A DNA stretch of 64,000 nucleotides from an uncultured Porphyromonadaceae bacterium (lineage in GTDB: Bacteria > Bacteroidota > Bacteroidia > Bacteroidales > Muribaculaceae). Position 1 is the stretch's first letter. The number at the start of each line of letters is the position of its first letter. This document shows, piece by piece, positions 50,224-59,075 of this stretch. The stretch is from NCBI GenBank assembly GCA_902493335.1, contig CABUPJ010000013.1:1-64000 (forward strand), given 5' to 3'. Made by a program: the position numbers and the translations under genes. The notes under the pieces are model-generated. The model did not search any database and was not told where the DNA came from. It saw nothing but the letters and a program-made list of their open reading frames with translations.

Positions 50224-51282
50224 ATGAGACGCTTACTTCCACTCGTGGTCGCCGCTCTGATCGCAATCCCCGCGGCATGGTCACAGACACAGAACGCCAA
50301 ACGCGGCATGCAGATGGCCGGCATAGCATTCTACAACCTTGAGAACCTCTTCGACACCATTCCCAACAATCCTGAGGGACGCGACATCGAATATACGCCC
50401 GGAGGCCCGAAGAAATGGGATTCACGCAAGTATAACGACAAGCTCGACAACTTGTCGTATGCCATCTCTCAGTTCACATCGCCCACAACGCCCAACGGCC
50501 CGGCTATCATCGGCGTCAGCGAGATCGAGAACCGCACGGTGCTCGAAGACCTCGTCGCCCGTCCCGCCCTGCGTCCGTGGAATCTACAGATAGTCCACCA
50601 CGATTCGCCCGACGCCCGCGGCGTCGACGTCGGCATGCTCTACAACCCGCGTTATTTCAAGGTCGAGAATGTCACCAACCACCGTCTGACAGCCGTGCCC
50701 TTCCGCACCCGCGACCAGATGTGTGTCGTCGGCTCGCTCCTCGGCCAGCGCATCGCCGTCATCGTCAACCACTGGCCCTCACGCCTCGGCGGACAGGAGA
50801 AATCATCGCCCAACCGCGAGGCCGCGGCCGCTCTTTGTAAGGAAATCGCCGACTCTCTGTGGCGCATCGACCCCGAAATCGGCGTCATGATCATGGGTGA
50901 CCTCAACGACGACCCGATGGATAAATCGTGTGCCAAAGTGCTCGGAGCCAAACGCGACATGAAAAACGTCGGCAAACACGAATTCTATAATCCCTGGTGG
51001 AAAAAGCTCGACGAAGGCATAGGCACCCTCGCATACAAGAGCCAGTGGAATCTCTTCGACCAGATAATCCTCTCGGGCAATCTCGTCGACACGCCCGACG
51101 ACCGCTGGCACTTCTACCGCGCCGACGTGCTCAACAAAGACTTCCTCAAAGACACCGAAGGAAACCGTCAGGGCTATCCCAAACGCACCTTCGCCTCGGG
51201 CAGCTATCTCAACGGCTACTCAGACCATTTCCCGACCGAGGTCTTCCTGATAAGATACGTCAACCGTCCGGCAAAAAAATAA
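50224..51282 (+). CDS. Secreted endonuclease/exonuclease/phosphatase-family protein
   Basis: The 352-residue protein has a signal peptide (about 1-20, ending WSQ). The EEP fold is clear from the ordered motifs FYNLENLFDT, GVSEIENRTVLEDL (catalytic Glu), NHWPSRLGGQEKS, IMGDLNDDP and a C-terminal YSDHFPTE (catalytic Asp-His). Members cleave phosphodiesters in DNA, RNA or lipids. As an exported enzyme it probably scavenges extracellular nucleic acid; this is inference. It is a single gene with a terminator. Confidence 0.9.
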   Translation: MRRLLPLVVAALIAIPAAWSQTQNAKRGMQMAGIAFYNLENLFDTIPNNPEGRDIEYTPGGPKKWDSRKYNDKLDNLSYAISQFTSPTTPNGPAIIGVSEIENRTVLEDLVARPALRPWNLQIVHHDSPDARGVDVGMLYNPRYFKVENVTNHRLTAVPFRTRDQMCVVGSLLGQRIAVIVNHWPSRLGGQEKSSPNREAAAALCKEIADSLWRIDPEIGVMIMGDLNDDPMDKSCAKVLGAKRDMKNVGKHEFYNPWWKKLDEGIGTLAYKSQWNLFDQIILSGNLVDTPDDRWHFYRADVLNKDFLKDTEGNRQGYPKRTFASGSYLNGYSDHFPTEVFLIRYVNRPAKK

Positions 51283-51306
51283 ACGGCTGTCTAACGGCAA
51301 CCTCAT

Positions 51307-51348
51307 GACAATGGCGTCAGCTTTATCGCGGACGCCATTGTCGTTTTT
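51307..51348 (+). terminator. Intrinsic terminator after the EEP gene
   Basis: A perfect 12-bp stem GACAATGGCGTC (51307-51318) / GACGCCATTGTC (51331-51342) followed by GTTTTT. Confidence 0.88.
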
Positions 51349-51403
51349 GATTTAACATGTTAATTTTTAGTTATCTTATATAAACAGATACAAATTTATT
51401 CGC

Positions 51404-51411
51404 TATCTTTG
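51404..51411 (+). promoter_or_regulatory. Promoter -7 element (TATCTTTG) for the surface-protein gene
   Basis: A full TAnnTTTG match 51 bp before the ATG at 51462. Confidence 0.5.
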
Positions 51412-51461
51412 CGGCTGTAAACGAGACTTATTTCAATTCATATTAACCAAAATAACTCCTT

Positions 51462-53840
51462 ATGAAAAAATTTTTACTTTCATTAGCCTGTGTATCAGCC
51501 ATGGCATGGAGCGCTTCTGCAGCCGAAGTCACCTTTGACTTCTCAGCCCAGGGTTATGCCAACGCGCAGGAAGTTCTCTCGATCAAGGTCAACGACGAGA
51601 TTTCCGCCACACTGACAAAAGGCTCAAACAACAACACTCCCAAGTACTACACCACCGGCAACGCATTGCGTCTCTATTCAGGCAACACCTTCGAACTCAC
51701 CTCGACCAACGGCAACATCACGAAAGTTGTCTTCACAATGGGTTCGAGCAATCCGTTCAACGCCGCTGCAACCGCCACACCCGGCGCTCTGGATGTCGCT
51801 ACAGCAACATGGACCGGCGATGCAAAAACATTCACAATCACCAACGGCTCTGGCAGCGGCCATGCCCGTGTAGAAAAGATGACCATCACCTACGGCGGCA
51901 CAGGTGGCGGCGGTGAAGTGACACCTCCCACCCCCGAAGGTCCTGTCACATTCCTTGACGAGACATTCACATCGGGTATTCCCGCCAACTGGACAAATGT
52001 CAAGATGTCAGGTGACAAACAGTGGTATCAGACATCATTCAACAACAACGGCTATGCAGCCATGACCGGCTACAAAGGCACCCAGCCTCCCTTCGACGCA
52101 TGGCTGATCTCGCCCGCCATCGACCTCACCAAGGTGACAGACAAAAAACTCACCTTCGACACCCAGGTCAACGGCTACGGCTCGACAACCTCAGTCTTCG
52201 AGGCCTACGTCATGACATCGAACACCCTCGAGCTCGCCCGCAACTTTAAACTCAACCCCACTATCGCCGTGGCTCCCGAATCGGGCTACTCTGAGTGGGT
52301 CAACTCAGGCGAAATCGACCTCACCCCCTACCTCAACGAAGGCACAATCTACATCGGCTTCCGTTTCTATGCCACACAGGACCAGAACTACGCCACATGG
52401 TGTGTCGACAACGTCAAAGTAGGCCAGAGCACAGCTCCCAAACCCGAAGACAAGACTGTAGCCGACATCGCCGGCTTCCTCAACGCAGCCTATACCGAAG
52501 CCAACACCACCATCAGCGGCAGCGTCAACGCCGTATATCAGAACGGCCGTTATCTCTACATCAAAGACAACAGCGGCGTCCTCCTCGTCTACGGTGACCT
52601 CACCGAGAAATACACCAACGGCATGACAATTCCCGGCGGCATCACAGGTCTCTACGAAAACCGCACCAACGGCCAGTTCCAGATGAAAAACCTCGTCGCC
52701 GAGACATTCAAGGCAGGCACAGCCGGCGCAGCCATCGAGCCTGACGAAATCGCTCTCGAAGAACTTTCGGCCGACATGGTCAACAACTACGTCGTCATCC
52801 CCAACGTGACAATCACCGCCGGAGCTGACGCCCGCAACTTCACCGTCACCGACGCTACAGGCAGCGCAGTGCTCTACAACCAGTTTAACGACGAACGCTA
52901 CTATGACGTCGTCACCGTCACCACGGGTGAGAACCTCACACTCAAAGGTATCGTAGCTGTCTATAACGGCAACGTCCAGCTCTATCCCGTCGAGATCACA
53001 AGCGCCTCAGGCCAGGAAGTAGTCGCAGCTCCCGTCTTCTCGGTAGCCGCAGGCACTGTTCCCGCCGGCACAACAGTCGAAATCACATGTGCTACTGAAG
53101 GCGCATCGATCTTCTACACCCTCGACGGCACAGAACCCACAATCCAGTCGACTCTCTACAACGGACCCATCACAATCAACGAGACAACAACAGTCAAAGC
53201 CTTCGCCGTTAAAGAAGAGATGGTCAACAGCTCGGTAGCCACAGCGACATACACCGTCAAGGCACTCCCCGCAGTCGCCGAGACAGCCATGTTTGACTTT
53301 GTCAACCCGACAACCCTCAACCCCGCCCAGCAGAATCCCGGCGACGGGCAGGAAGGCGCTATCGTAGTCTCTGACCTCACCTTCACAGCCGGCAATGCAG
53401 CCATCTCGTTCACCGACGGCTCGACAACAACACGTCTCTACAAAGACTACAACAAAGGCAATCAGCTCCGTCTCTACAAGAACGGCGGTTCGGTTACAGT
53501 CAAGGCAGCCGAAGGCTATGTCATCAAATATGTATCGTTCGTCGGCTCTAAACTGACAACAATGACTGAAAACGGCACAGCCCTCGACGACGCCGAAGAC
53601 GCTCTTTGGCTCGCCACAGGTGACGTCACCGAAGCTAAATTCGAGACAACGACCGACCGCGTCGACATCTTCTCGCTCACTGTAGGTCTTGACAAAGTCG
53701 GCGCAGTCGAAGACATCAACTTCGATGCCAACGAACCCGTCGAATATTACAACCTCCAGGGCGTACGCGTAGCCAACCCCGAGAACGGCCTCTATATCCG
53801 CCGTCAGGGCAGCAAAGTCAGCAAAGTCCTCGTGAAGTAA
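51462..53840 (+). CDS. Large multi-domain surface protein
   Basis: The 792-residue protein has a signal peptide (about 1-20). Visible modules are: a beta domain (about 21-145) ending in a glycine linker GGTGGGGEV; a choice-of-anchor/MAM-like domain (about 160-325, DAWLISPAIDLTKV, WCVDNVKVG); an OB-like DUF5689-type domain (about 330-500); a chitobiase/beta-hexosaminidase C-terminal-type domain (about 510-595, IFYTLDGTEPT); another beta domain; and the tail YYNLQGVRVANPENGLYIRR. It is probably exported and attached to the surface. No catalytic motif is evident; the substrate may be a glycan. Confidence 0.8.
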   Translation: MKKFLLSLACVSAMAWSASAAEVTFDFSAQGYANAQEVLSIKVNDEISATLTKGSNNNTPKYYTTGNALRLYSGNTFELTSTNGNITKVVFTMGSSNPFNAAATATPGALDVATATWTGDAKTFTITNGSGSGHARVEKMTITYGGTGGGGEVTPPTPEGPVTFLDETFTSGIPANWTNVKMSGDKQWYQTSFNNNGYAAMTGYKGTQPPFDAWLISPAIDLTKVTDKKLTFDTQVNGYGSTTSVFEAYVMTSNTLELARNFKLNPTIAVAPESGYSEWVNSGEIDLTPYLNEGTIYIGFRFYATQDQNYATWCVDNVKVGQSTAPKPEDKTVADIAGFLNAAYTEANTTISGSVNAVYQNGRYLYIKDNSGVLLVYGDLTEKYTNGMTIPGGITGLYENRTNGQFQMKNLVAETFKAGTAGAAIEPDEIALEELSADMVNNYVVIPNVTITAGADARNFTVTDATGSAVLYNQFNDERYYDVVTVTTGENLTLKGIVAVYNGNVQLYPVEITSASGQEVVAAPVFSVAAGTVPAGTTVEITCATEGASIFYTLDGTEPTIQSTLYNGPITINETTTVKAFAVKEEMVNSSVATATYTVKALPAVAETAMFDFVNPTTLNPAQQNPGDGQEGAIVVSDLTFTAGNAAISFTDGSTTTRLYKDYNKGNQLRLYKNGGSVTVKAAEGYVIKYVSFVGSKLTTMTENGTALDDAEDALWLATGDVTEAKFETTTDRVDIFSLTVGLDKVGAVEDINFDANEPVEYYNLQGVRVANPENGLYIRRQGSKVSKVLVK

Positions 53841-53845
53841 TAACC

Positions 53846-53870
53846 TATGGAGCAAGGGCTTCAGCCCTTG
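53846..53870. repeat. TATGGAGC/TTCA hairpin repeat, third copy
   Basis: TATGGAGC (53846-53853) runs into the stem CAAGGGC TTCA GCCCTTG (53853-53870). It begins 5 bp after the stop codon of the surface-protein gene and precedes a separate terminator. The arms differ from those at 166 and 47664 but remain complementary. Confidence 0.55.
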
Positions 53871-53888
53871 TATCAGCCATCGACAATA

Positions 53889-53919
53889 AACAAAGGCGGC
53901 CCACACGGCCGCCTTTGTT
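53889..53919. terminator. Intrinsic terminator after the surface-protein gene
   Basis: AACAAAGGCGGCC (53889-53901) pairs perfectly with GGCCGCCTTTGTT (53907-53919), with A-rich and T-rich flanks, so it can work in both directions. Confidence 0.85.
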
Positions 53920-54000
53920 ATTTCCGCCTGTTGTTACTCCATATTTCGGCATTCTGACGATATTTTTAGCCGTTAATGAGAGTCTGACGGAAAATTTGTG

Positions 54001-54008
54001 TAATTTTG
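54001..54008 (+). promoter_or_regulatory. Promoter -7 element (TAATTTTG) for the LRR-protein gene
   Basis: A full TAnnTTTG match 27 bp before the ATG at 54035. Confidence 0.55.
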
Positions 54009-54034
54009 TGATACAAAAAAACTTGTATTCCTTT

Positions 54035-55393
54035 ATGAATCGTCTTTCTACAACAATATTCCTTTCGTTGGCCGCATACGTCTGCGCCGGGGCCGTCACG
54101 GTCAATATCAATGAAGCCGGAACTCTCGGAACACTGATTGACAATCCGGCCACCGTCACCGAACTTAAGCTGACGGGACAGGCCGACGCCACCGATTTCA
54201 ATTTTATCGCCACTTCGATGCCGGCGCTCACGACGCTCAATCTGGCCGACGTGACGATTGTGGCTTCGGAAGGCACGAAGATCAACGGTGTGTCACATTT
54301 CGCAGCCAATCTTATCCCCGAAGGAGCTTTTGCCGGCATGGCAATAAAAGAAGTGACTCTGCCGGCAACACCAGGCCTGAATATCGGCGACATGGCTTTC
54401 GAGGGCACGGCTCTGACATCTCTGACGCTTCCCGACAATGTCAGCACGGCGGGCACGGGAGCATTCGCCGGATGCCAGAGTCTCAGGAGTGTCACACTCA
54501 ACGAAAAGACCGTCCTCGGATCGCATCTCTTCAGTAACTGTCAGGCGCTGTCGACGGCAAACCTCAACTCGACGGCCACACTGCCGGCGTCGGCCTTCGA
54601 TGGCTGTTGGGCTCTTGAAACTGTCGAAGGCGCCGAAGCCCTCACGGCTATAGAAGCCAAAGCCTTTTCAGGCTGCCGGAAGCTCACCGCCTTCGAGTTC
54701 GGCGAAAAGCTCACTGCCATCGGCGCCGAAGCTTTCGCAAACACAGGCCTGACGACGGCAGATCTCGTGATGTGCAGACAACTGACCACGATAGGCGACT
54801 ATGCTTTTATCGACTGCCGCGAAATCACGACCGTCAGTCTCGGGCCGGCCATCACCACACTCGGCACCGGCTGTTTCCTCGGATGCGAGAACCTCGCCAC
54901 GATAACACTGCCGGCAGCCTGCGAGACCGTCGGCGATTACGCCATGGCACGCTGTCTGGCCCTATCCGAGGTCGAGGCCTCTGACCTCACCGGTGTGCCT
55001 CAGACCGGCCGCGACGTGTGGCGCGGCGTCGACCAGCCCAATGCCAGACTCAATGTCTCTGACGATACATTCCATGACTTTGCAGCCGCTCCGCAGTGGC
55101 AGGAATTCGAGATAACATCGCCCACCTATACCAATGCCGTCGATTTGCCAGTCGCCGACACGACGCGACGCCTCGAAGCACACTTCAACGGCAACATCCT
55201 CACTGTCCTCAGCTGTCTCAACCGCCGCGTGAGCCTCTATGACCTCAACGGCCGCTGCCTGGCCTCGACCGCTACAGACGGAGCCGAGTGCCGGCTGACA
55301 TTTGATACCGAAGGCCGTAACGGCAATATCTTCATTGTCGTTGCCGACGGACTCGACGGTGTGCGCGAAGCTCTCAAAATCATTCGTAAATAA
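54035..55393 (+). CDS. BspA-type leucine-rich-repeat surface protein
   Basis: The roughly 452-residue protein has a signal peptide (about 1-20). The middle (about 80-340) is a run of BspA-like LRR_5 units of about 23 residues, with patterns such as LTSLTLPDNVSTAGTGAFAG, LTAFEFGEKLTAIGAEAFA, and ITTVSLGPAITTLGTGCFLG. These proteins often mediate adhesion. The C-terminal 80 residues (VSLYDLNGRCLASTATD and an end in ALKIIRK) resemble type IX-style sorting domains. ATG 54035 sits after the promoter; an upstream ATG at 53915 would lie within the terminator and promoter. Confidence 0.85.
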   Translation: MNRLSTTIFLSLAAYVCAGAVTVNINEAGTLGTLIDNPATVTELKLTGQADATDFNFIATSMPALTTLNLADVTIVASEGTKINGVSHFAANLIPEGAFAGMAIKEVTLPATPGLNIGDMAFEGTALTSLTLPDNVSTAGTGAFAGCQSLRSVTLNEKTVLGSHLFSNCQALSTANLNSTATLPASAFDGCWALETVEGAEALTAIEAKAFSGCRKLTAFEFGEKLTAIGAEAFANTGLTTADLVMCRQLTTIGDYAFIDCREITTVSLGPAITTLGTGCFLGCENLATITLPAACETVGDYAMARCLALSEVEASDLTGVPQTGRDVWRGVDQPNARLNVSDDTFHDFAAAPQWQEFEITSPTYTNAVDLPVADTTRRLEAHFNGNILTVLSCLNRRVSLYDLNGRCLASTATDGAECRLTFDTEGRNGNIFIVVADGLDGVREALKIIRK

Positions 55394-55399
55394 GCGGCA

Positions 55400-56179
55400 A
55401 TGGGAAAGAACAAACTCAAGAAATTCGCCGATATGGAGACATACGACTGTGTCTTCCAGTATCCGTTCTCGCGCCTGCGCAACGAGGGCTTCGAACTGCG
55501 GGGACAATGGCACGAACGCTATTTCGGCAACAACAATCCGATTGTGCTCGAACTGGGATGCGGCAAGGGCGAATATACCGTCGGTCTTGCGCGCCGCCGT
55601 CCCGACCGCAACTATATTGGCGTCGACATCAAGGGTGCGCGCATGTGGACAGGTGCGAGCGAAGCCGTGGCCTCGGGCATGACGAACGTCGCTTTCCTGC
55701 GCACCTCAATCGAACTCATCGACGCTTTCTTCGCTCCCGGCGAAGTCAGCGAGATATGGATAACTTTCCCCGACCCGCAGATGAAAAAAGCGACCAAACG
55801 CCTGACATCAGACCGTTTTCTCGGCATCTACGCCCGCATTCTGCGCGACGGAGGCATCATCAACCTCAAGACAGACAGTCCTTTCCTCTACACATACACC
55901 TCGCGTCTTGTCGCCGCCAACGGCCTCGAGGTCATTGACGAGACCGACGACCTCTATGCCACGGCCGACAACAATCCCGTCAAAGAAATCAAGACATACT
56001 ACGAACAGCAGTGGCTCGCCCGCGGCAAGACCATAAAATATATTTCCTTCCGGCTGCCGTCTGACCGCCGCATCGAACCCGTCGACGACAGCGACATCGA
56101 CCGAGACGACTATCACAGCTATCCGCGCGGCATAGCCCAGTGTATGCCCGACCAGCTTGCCCTCCTCAATAAAGAATGA
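55400..56179 (+). CDS. trmB: tRNA (guanine-N7-)-methyltransferase
   Basis: The 259-residue enzyme methylates G46 of tRNA. It has the SAM motif LELGCGKGEYT, GVDIKGARMW, and the catalytic region WITFPDPQMKKATKRLTSDRFL. It starts 6 bp after the LRR gene but is functionally unrelated to it. A C-terminal extension of about 30 acidic residues is present. Confidence 0.94.
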   Translation: MGKNKLKKFADMETYDCVFQYPFSRLRNEGFELRGQWHERYFGNNNPIVLELGCGKGEYTVGLARRRPDRNYIGVDIKGARMWTGASEAVASGMTNVAFLRTSIELIDAFFAPGEVSEIWITFPDPQMKKATKRLTSDRFLGIYARILRDGGIINLKTDSPFLYTYTSRLVAANGLEVIDETDDLYATADNNPVKEIKTYYEQQWLARGKTIKYISFRLPSDRRIEPVDDSDIDRDDYHSYPRGIAQCMPDQLALLNKE

Positions 56180-56197
56180 CATAAAAACATAAATATC

Positions 56198-57295
56198 ATG
56201 ACACTATATCCCAAACTCATACATGACGCCCTCGCGACGGTACGTTATCCCGGCACGGGCAAAAACATCGTCGAGGCCGGCATGGTCGAAGACGACCTGC
56301 GCATCGACGGCAACAAAGTGAGCTTCTCGCTCATTTTCGACAAACCGACCGACCCCTTCATCAAGTCAATCGTCAAATCGGCCGAAACAGCCCTGCGCAC
56401 ATTCGCGTCGCCCGACATCGAGGCCGACATCAAAGTCAAGACCCGTCAGGCCGCTCCGGCCCCCAAGACCGACCCGCTGCCCGGCGTCAAAAATATCATC
56501 GGCATATCGTCAGGCAAAGGCGGCGTCGGCAAATCGACCGTCGCGGCCAACCTCGCCGTGGCCCTCGCCCGTGAAGGCTATACGGTTGGCCTCCTCGACG
56601 CCGACATCTTCGGCCCGTCGATACCCAAAATGTTCGGTGTCGAAGACGAACAGCTCTACATGCACGAAGTCGACGGCGTCAACAAAATCATACCCGTCGA
56701 ACGCTTCGGCGTCAAGCTCCTGTCGATCGGCTTCCTCGTCGACAAGAACAGTCCCGTGGTATGGCGCGGCACCATGGCCTCGAACGCCCTGAAACAGCTC
56801 ATCGAGCAGGCCGACTGGGGCGAACTCGACTACTTCCTCATCGACATGCCTCCCGGCACGAGCGACATCCACCTCACCCTCGTCCAGACCCTCGGCATCA
56901 CCGGCGTCGTCATCGTCTCGACACCCCAGCAGGTAGCCCTGGCCGACGCACGCAAAGGTCTCGCGATGTTCTCAGACGAGAAAATCGGCGTTCCTGTCCT
57001 CGGCATCGTCGAGAATATGGCCTGGTTTACACCCGAAGCCCATCCCGACGAACGCTACTATATCTTCGGCGAAGGCGGCGCCGTCAAACTCGCCGAGGAA
57101 CTCGGTGTACGTCTGCTGGCACAGATACCGCTCGTCGCCTCTGTCGGCGAACACAGCGACAACGGCGACCCCATCGCCGCCGCCGACACCATGACATCGA
57201 TGTCATTCATCCATCTGGCCCACGAGGTCATCGACGCCGTCGAGCAGCGCAACGCCACCCTGCCGCCGACACATCACGTCCAGGTCAAAAAATAA
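56198..57295 (+). CDS. Mrp/NBP35-family ATPase, iron-sulfur cluster carrier
   Basis: The 365-residue protein has an N-terminal MIP18/DUF59-like domain (about 8-85) and a P-loop domain with the deviant Walker A GKGGVGKS (106-113), DADIFGPSIP, and IDMPPGTSD. Mrp proteins carry Fe-S clusters to target enzymes. The usual CxxC pair that holds the cluster is missing: the region reads MAWFTPEAHPDERYYIFG. I believe this loss is common in Bacteroidota. The gene lies 18 bp after trmB. Confidence 0.92.
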   Translation: MTLYPKLIHDALATVRYPGTGKNIVEAGMVEDDLRIDGNKVSFSLIFDKPTDPFIKSIVKSAETALRTFASPDIEADIKVKTRQAAPAPKTDPLPGVKNIIGISSGKGGVGKSTVAANLAVALAREGYTVGLLDADIFGPSIPKMFGVEDEQLYMHEVDGVNKIIPVERFGVKLLSIGFLVDKNSPVVWRGTMASNALKQLIEQADWGELDYFLIDMPPGTSDIHLTLVQTLGITGVVIVSTPQQVALADARKGLAMFSDEKIGVPVLGIVENMAWFTPEAHPDERYYIFGEGGAVKLAEELGVRLLAQIPLVASVGEHSDNGDPIAAADTMTSMSFIHLAHEVIDAVEQRNATLPPTHHVQVKK

Positions 57296-57308
57296 ACATA
57301 TACACAAC

Positions 57309-57734
57309 ATGAAAATTCTGGTCATCAACGGCCCCAATCTCAACCTCACGGGGCGGCGGCAACCCGAGATCTACGGCTCACGCACGATGGACGACATCAT
57401 CGCCACGCTGCGTCACGATTGTCCTGAAGTCACGATCGACTACTTCCAGAGCAACTGCGATGGAGCGATCATAGACCGCCTCCATGAGGCCGGATTCGGC
57501 GGCGAATATGCAGGCATCGCCCTCAACGCCGGAGCCTATACCCACACCTCGCTCGCCATCGCTGACGCCATCGCCGCCATCGAGACGCCCGTGGTCGAGA
57601 TACATCTCTCCAACATCGCGGCCCGCGAGGAAATAAGACACCGCTCGCTCATAGCCCCCGTATGCCGCGGCACAATCGCCGGATTCGGCGAACTCTCATA
57701 CCGCCTTGCCGTCGAGGCCATCATGAAATTTTAA
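57309..57734 (+). CDS. aroQ: Type II 3-dehydroquinate dehydratase
   Basis: The 141-residue enzyme performs step three of the shikimate pathway. Motifs seen are NGPNLNLTGRRQPEIYG (with the catalytic Tyr and Arg region), FQSNCDGAIIDRLHEAG, NAGAYTHTSLAIADAI and EIHLSNIAAREEIRHRSL (catalytic His). Length is normal. It lies 13 bp downstream of the mrp gene. Confidence 0.96.
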   Translation: MKILVINGPNLNLTGRRQPEIYGSRTMDDIIATLRHDCPEVTIDYFQSNCDGAIIDRLHEAGFGGEYAGIALNAGAYTHTSLAIADAIAAIETPVVEIHLSNIAAREEIRHRSLIAPVCRGTIAGFGELSYRLAVEAIMKF

Positions 57735-57758
57735 GAGAACTCCTTATAATTTTTTGCC

Positions 57759-59075
57759 ATGAAAAAACTGCTGCTCACGCTCGTGGCGGCCTCATCGGCC
57801 ATCATCGCCGACGCCGCCTACGACAAGACCGAGGCGTCGCTTGACAGCTCGGCCATATATCCCGGGACGACCCACAGCTATGTTGTCGCCGTTCCCGCAG
57901 GCATTGCCGCAGGCGACACCTGCGCCCTGTATATCGGACTCGACGGCGAGCTGTGCAACGCCTCGGCCCATATCGACAGCCTGACCCGGGCCGGCGTGAT
58001 GCCCCCGACCGTCTGCGTCTTCCTCCAGCCCGGCGTCGTGCGTGACGCCGACGGCGAAGTCGTCAGATATAACCGCAGCAACGAGTTCGACGCCATCGAC
58101 GGCCGTTTTGCCTCCTTTCTCGAGACCGAGCTGCTGCCCGCCGTCAGAACAATCGTCGGCAAACGCGCCACTATCACCGACGACCCGCAGCAGCGCATGA
58201 TAATGGGCCTCAGCAGCAGCGGCATCGCCGCTTTCGTGGCCGCATGGCACCGCCCCGATCTCTTCGGCAAGGTCTACAGCGGCTGCGGCACATTCGTACC
58301 TATGCGCGGCGGCAACGAGCTTCAAGCGCTCGTGCGCAAATCAGAGCCGCGCGACATCAGACTCTTCATCCAGGACGGATATGACGACTGCTGGAACCCG
58401 ATTTTCGGTTCTTGGTACGAGGCCAACGCCATGCTGGGCACAGCGCTCGATTTCGCAGGCTACGACTGCTCGTTCGACTGGGGCGAGGGCGTCCATAGCG
58501 TCAGACGCAGCAACGAGATATTCGCCGACATGATGACGACTCTCTGGAGCCGGCCGCTGGCGGCAAAACCGAGCGGCAATGGCCTGCTCAAAGAGATACT
58601 CACCGACGACCGGATCTGGAAAACAGAGCAGTCGGCGACTGTTGCGGCGACTGACGACGTCGTCGAGGCCGTCTATCCCGACGGCAGCCTCGTCGCCGTG
58701 GCCGATGCCGGCGGCAACTGGCTCAGTCAATATATAATCGACAGAACCACCGGCGAACGCCGCTATGGCCAGCGCTTCTACTATCTCCACAGCTACACGC
58801 CGACACAGCTGACCGTCTCGGGCATGGCCTTCGACTCGAAGGGCAACCTGTGGACCGTGACAGACGCGGGCGTGCAGATTTGCGACCAGAACGGGCGTGT
58901 GCGCGCCATACTGATGATACCGCCCGAGGCGGCCGCCCTACAGCGCGCCGTGATTGCCATAGGCGACGGCATTGTCAGCATCACCGACCCGGCGACGGGC
59001 CGACGGTTTACACGGCGGTTCAACGTCTCGGCTCCCCGGACCGGCGTGCGCCCGCCATCACAGGGAGCGGCATGA
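57759..59075 (+). CDS. Secreted esterase fused to an SMP-30/NHL-like domain
   Basis: The 438-residue protein has a signal peptide (about 1-20). Residues about 25-270 resemble the enterochelin-esterase-like D family of alpha/beta hydrolases: nucleophile motif MGLSSSGIAA, FIQDGYDD for the acid, and GEGVHSVRRS for the histidine. Residues about 275-430 resemble part of an SMP-30/gluconolactonase propeller (VSGMAFDSKGNLWTVTDAGVQI). Similar fusions occur in Bacteroidota carbohydrate esterases, but the substrate is not clear. The stop overlaps the next start (ATGA). Confidence 0.8.
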   Translation: MKKLLLTLVAASSAIIADAAYDKTEASLDSSAIYPGTTHSYVVAVPAGIAAGDTCALYIGLDGELCNASAHIDSLTRAGVMPPTVCVFLQPGVVRDADGEVVRYNRSNEFDAIDGRFASFLETELLPAVRTIVGKRATITDDPQQRMIMGLSSSGIAAFVAAWHRPDLFGKVYSGCGTFVPMRGGNELQALVRKSEPRDIRLFIQDGYDDCWNPIFGSWYEANAMLGTALDFAGYDCSFDWGEGVHSVRRSNEIFADMMTTLWSRPLAAKPSGNGLLKEILTDDRIWKTEQSATVAATDDVVEAVYPDGSLVAVADAGGNWLSQYIIDRTTGERRYGQRFYYLHSYTPTQLTVSGMAFDSKGNLWTVTDAGVQICDQNGRVRAILMIPPEAAALQRAVIAIGDGIVSITDPATGRRFTRRFNVSAPRTGVRPPSQGAA

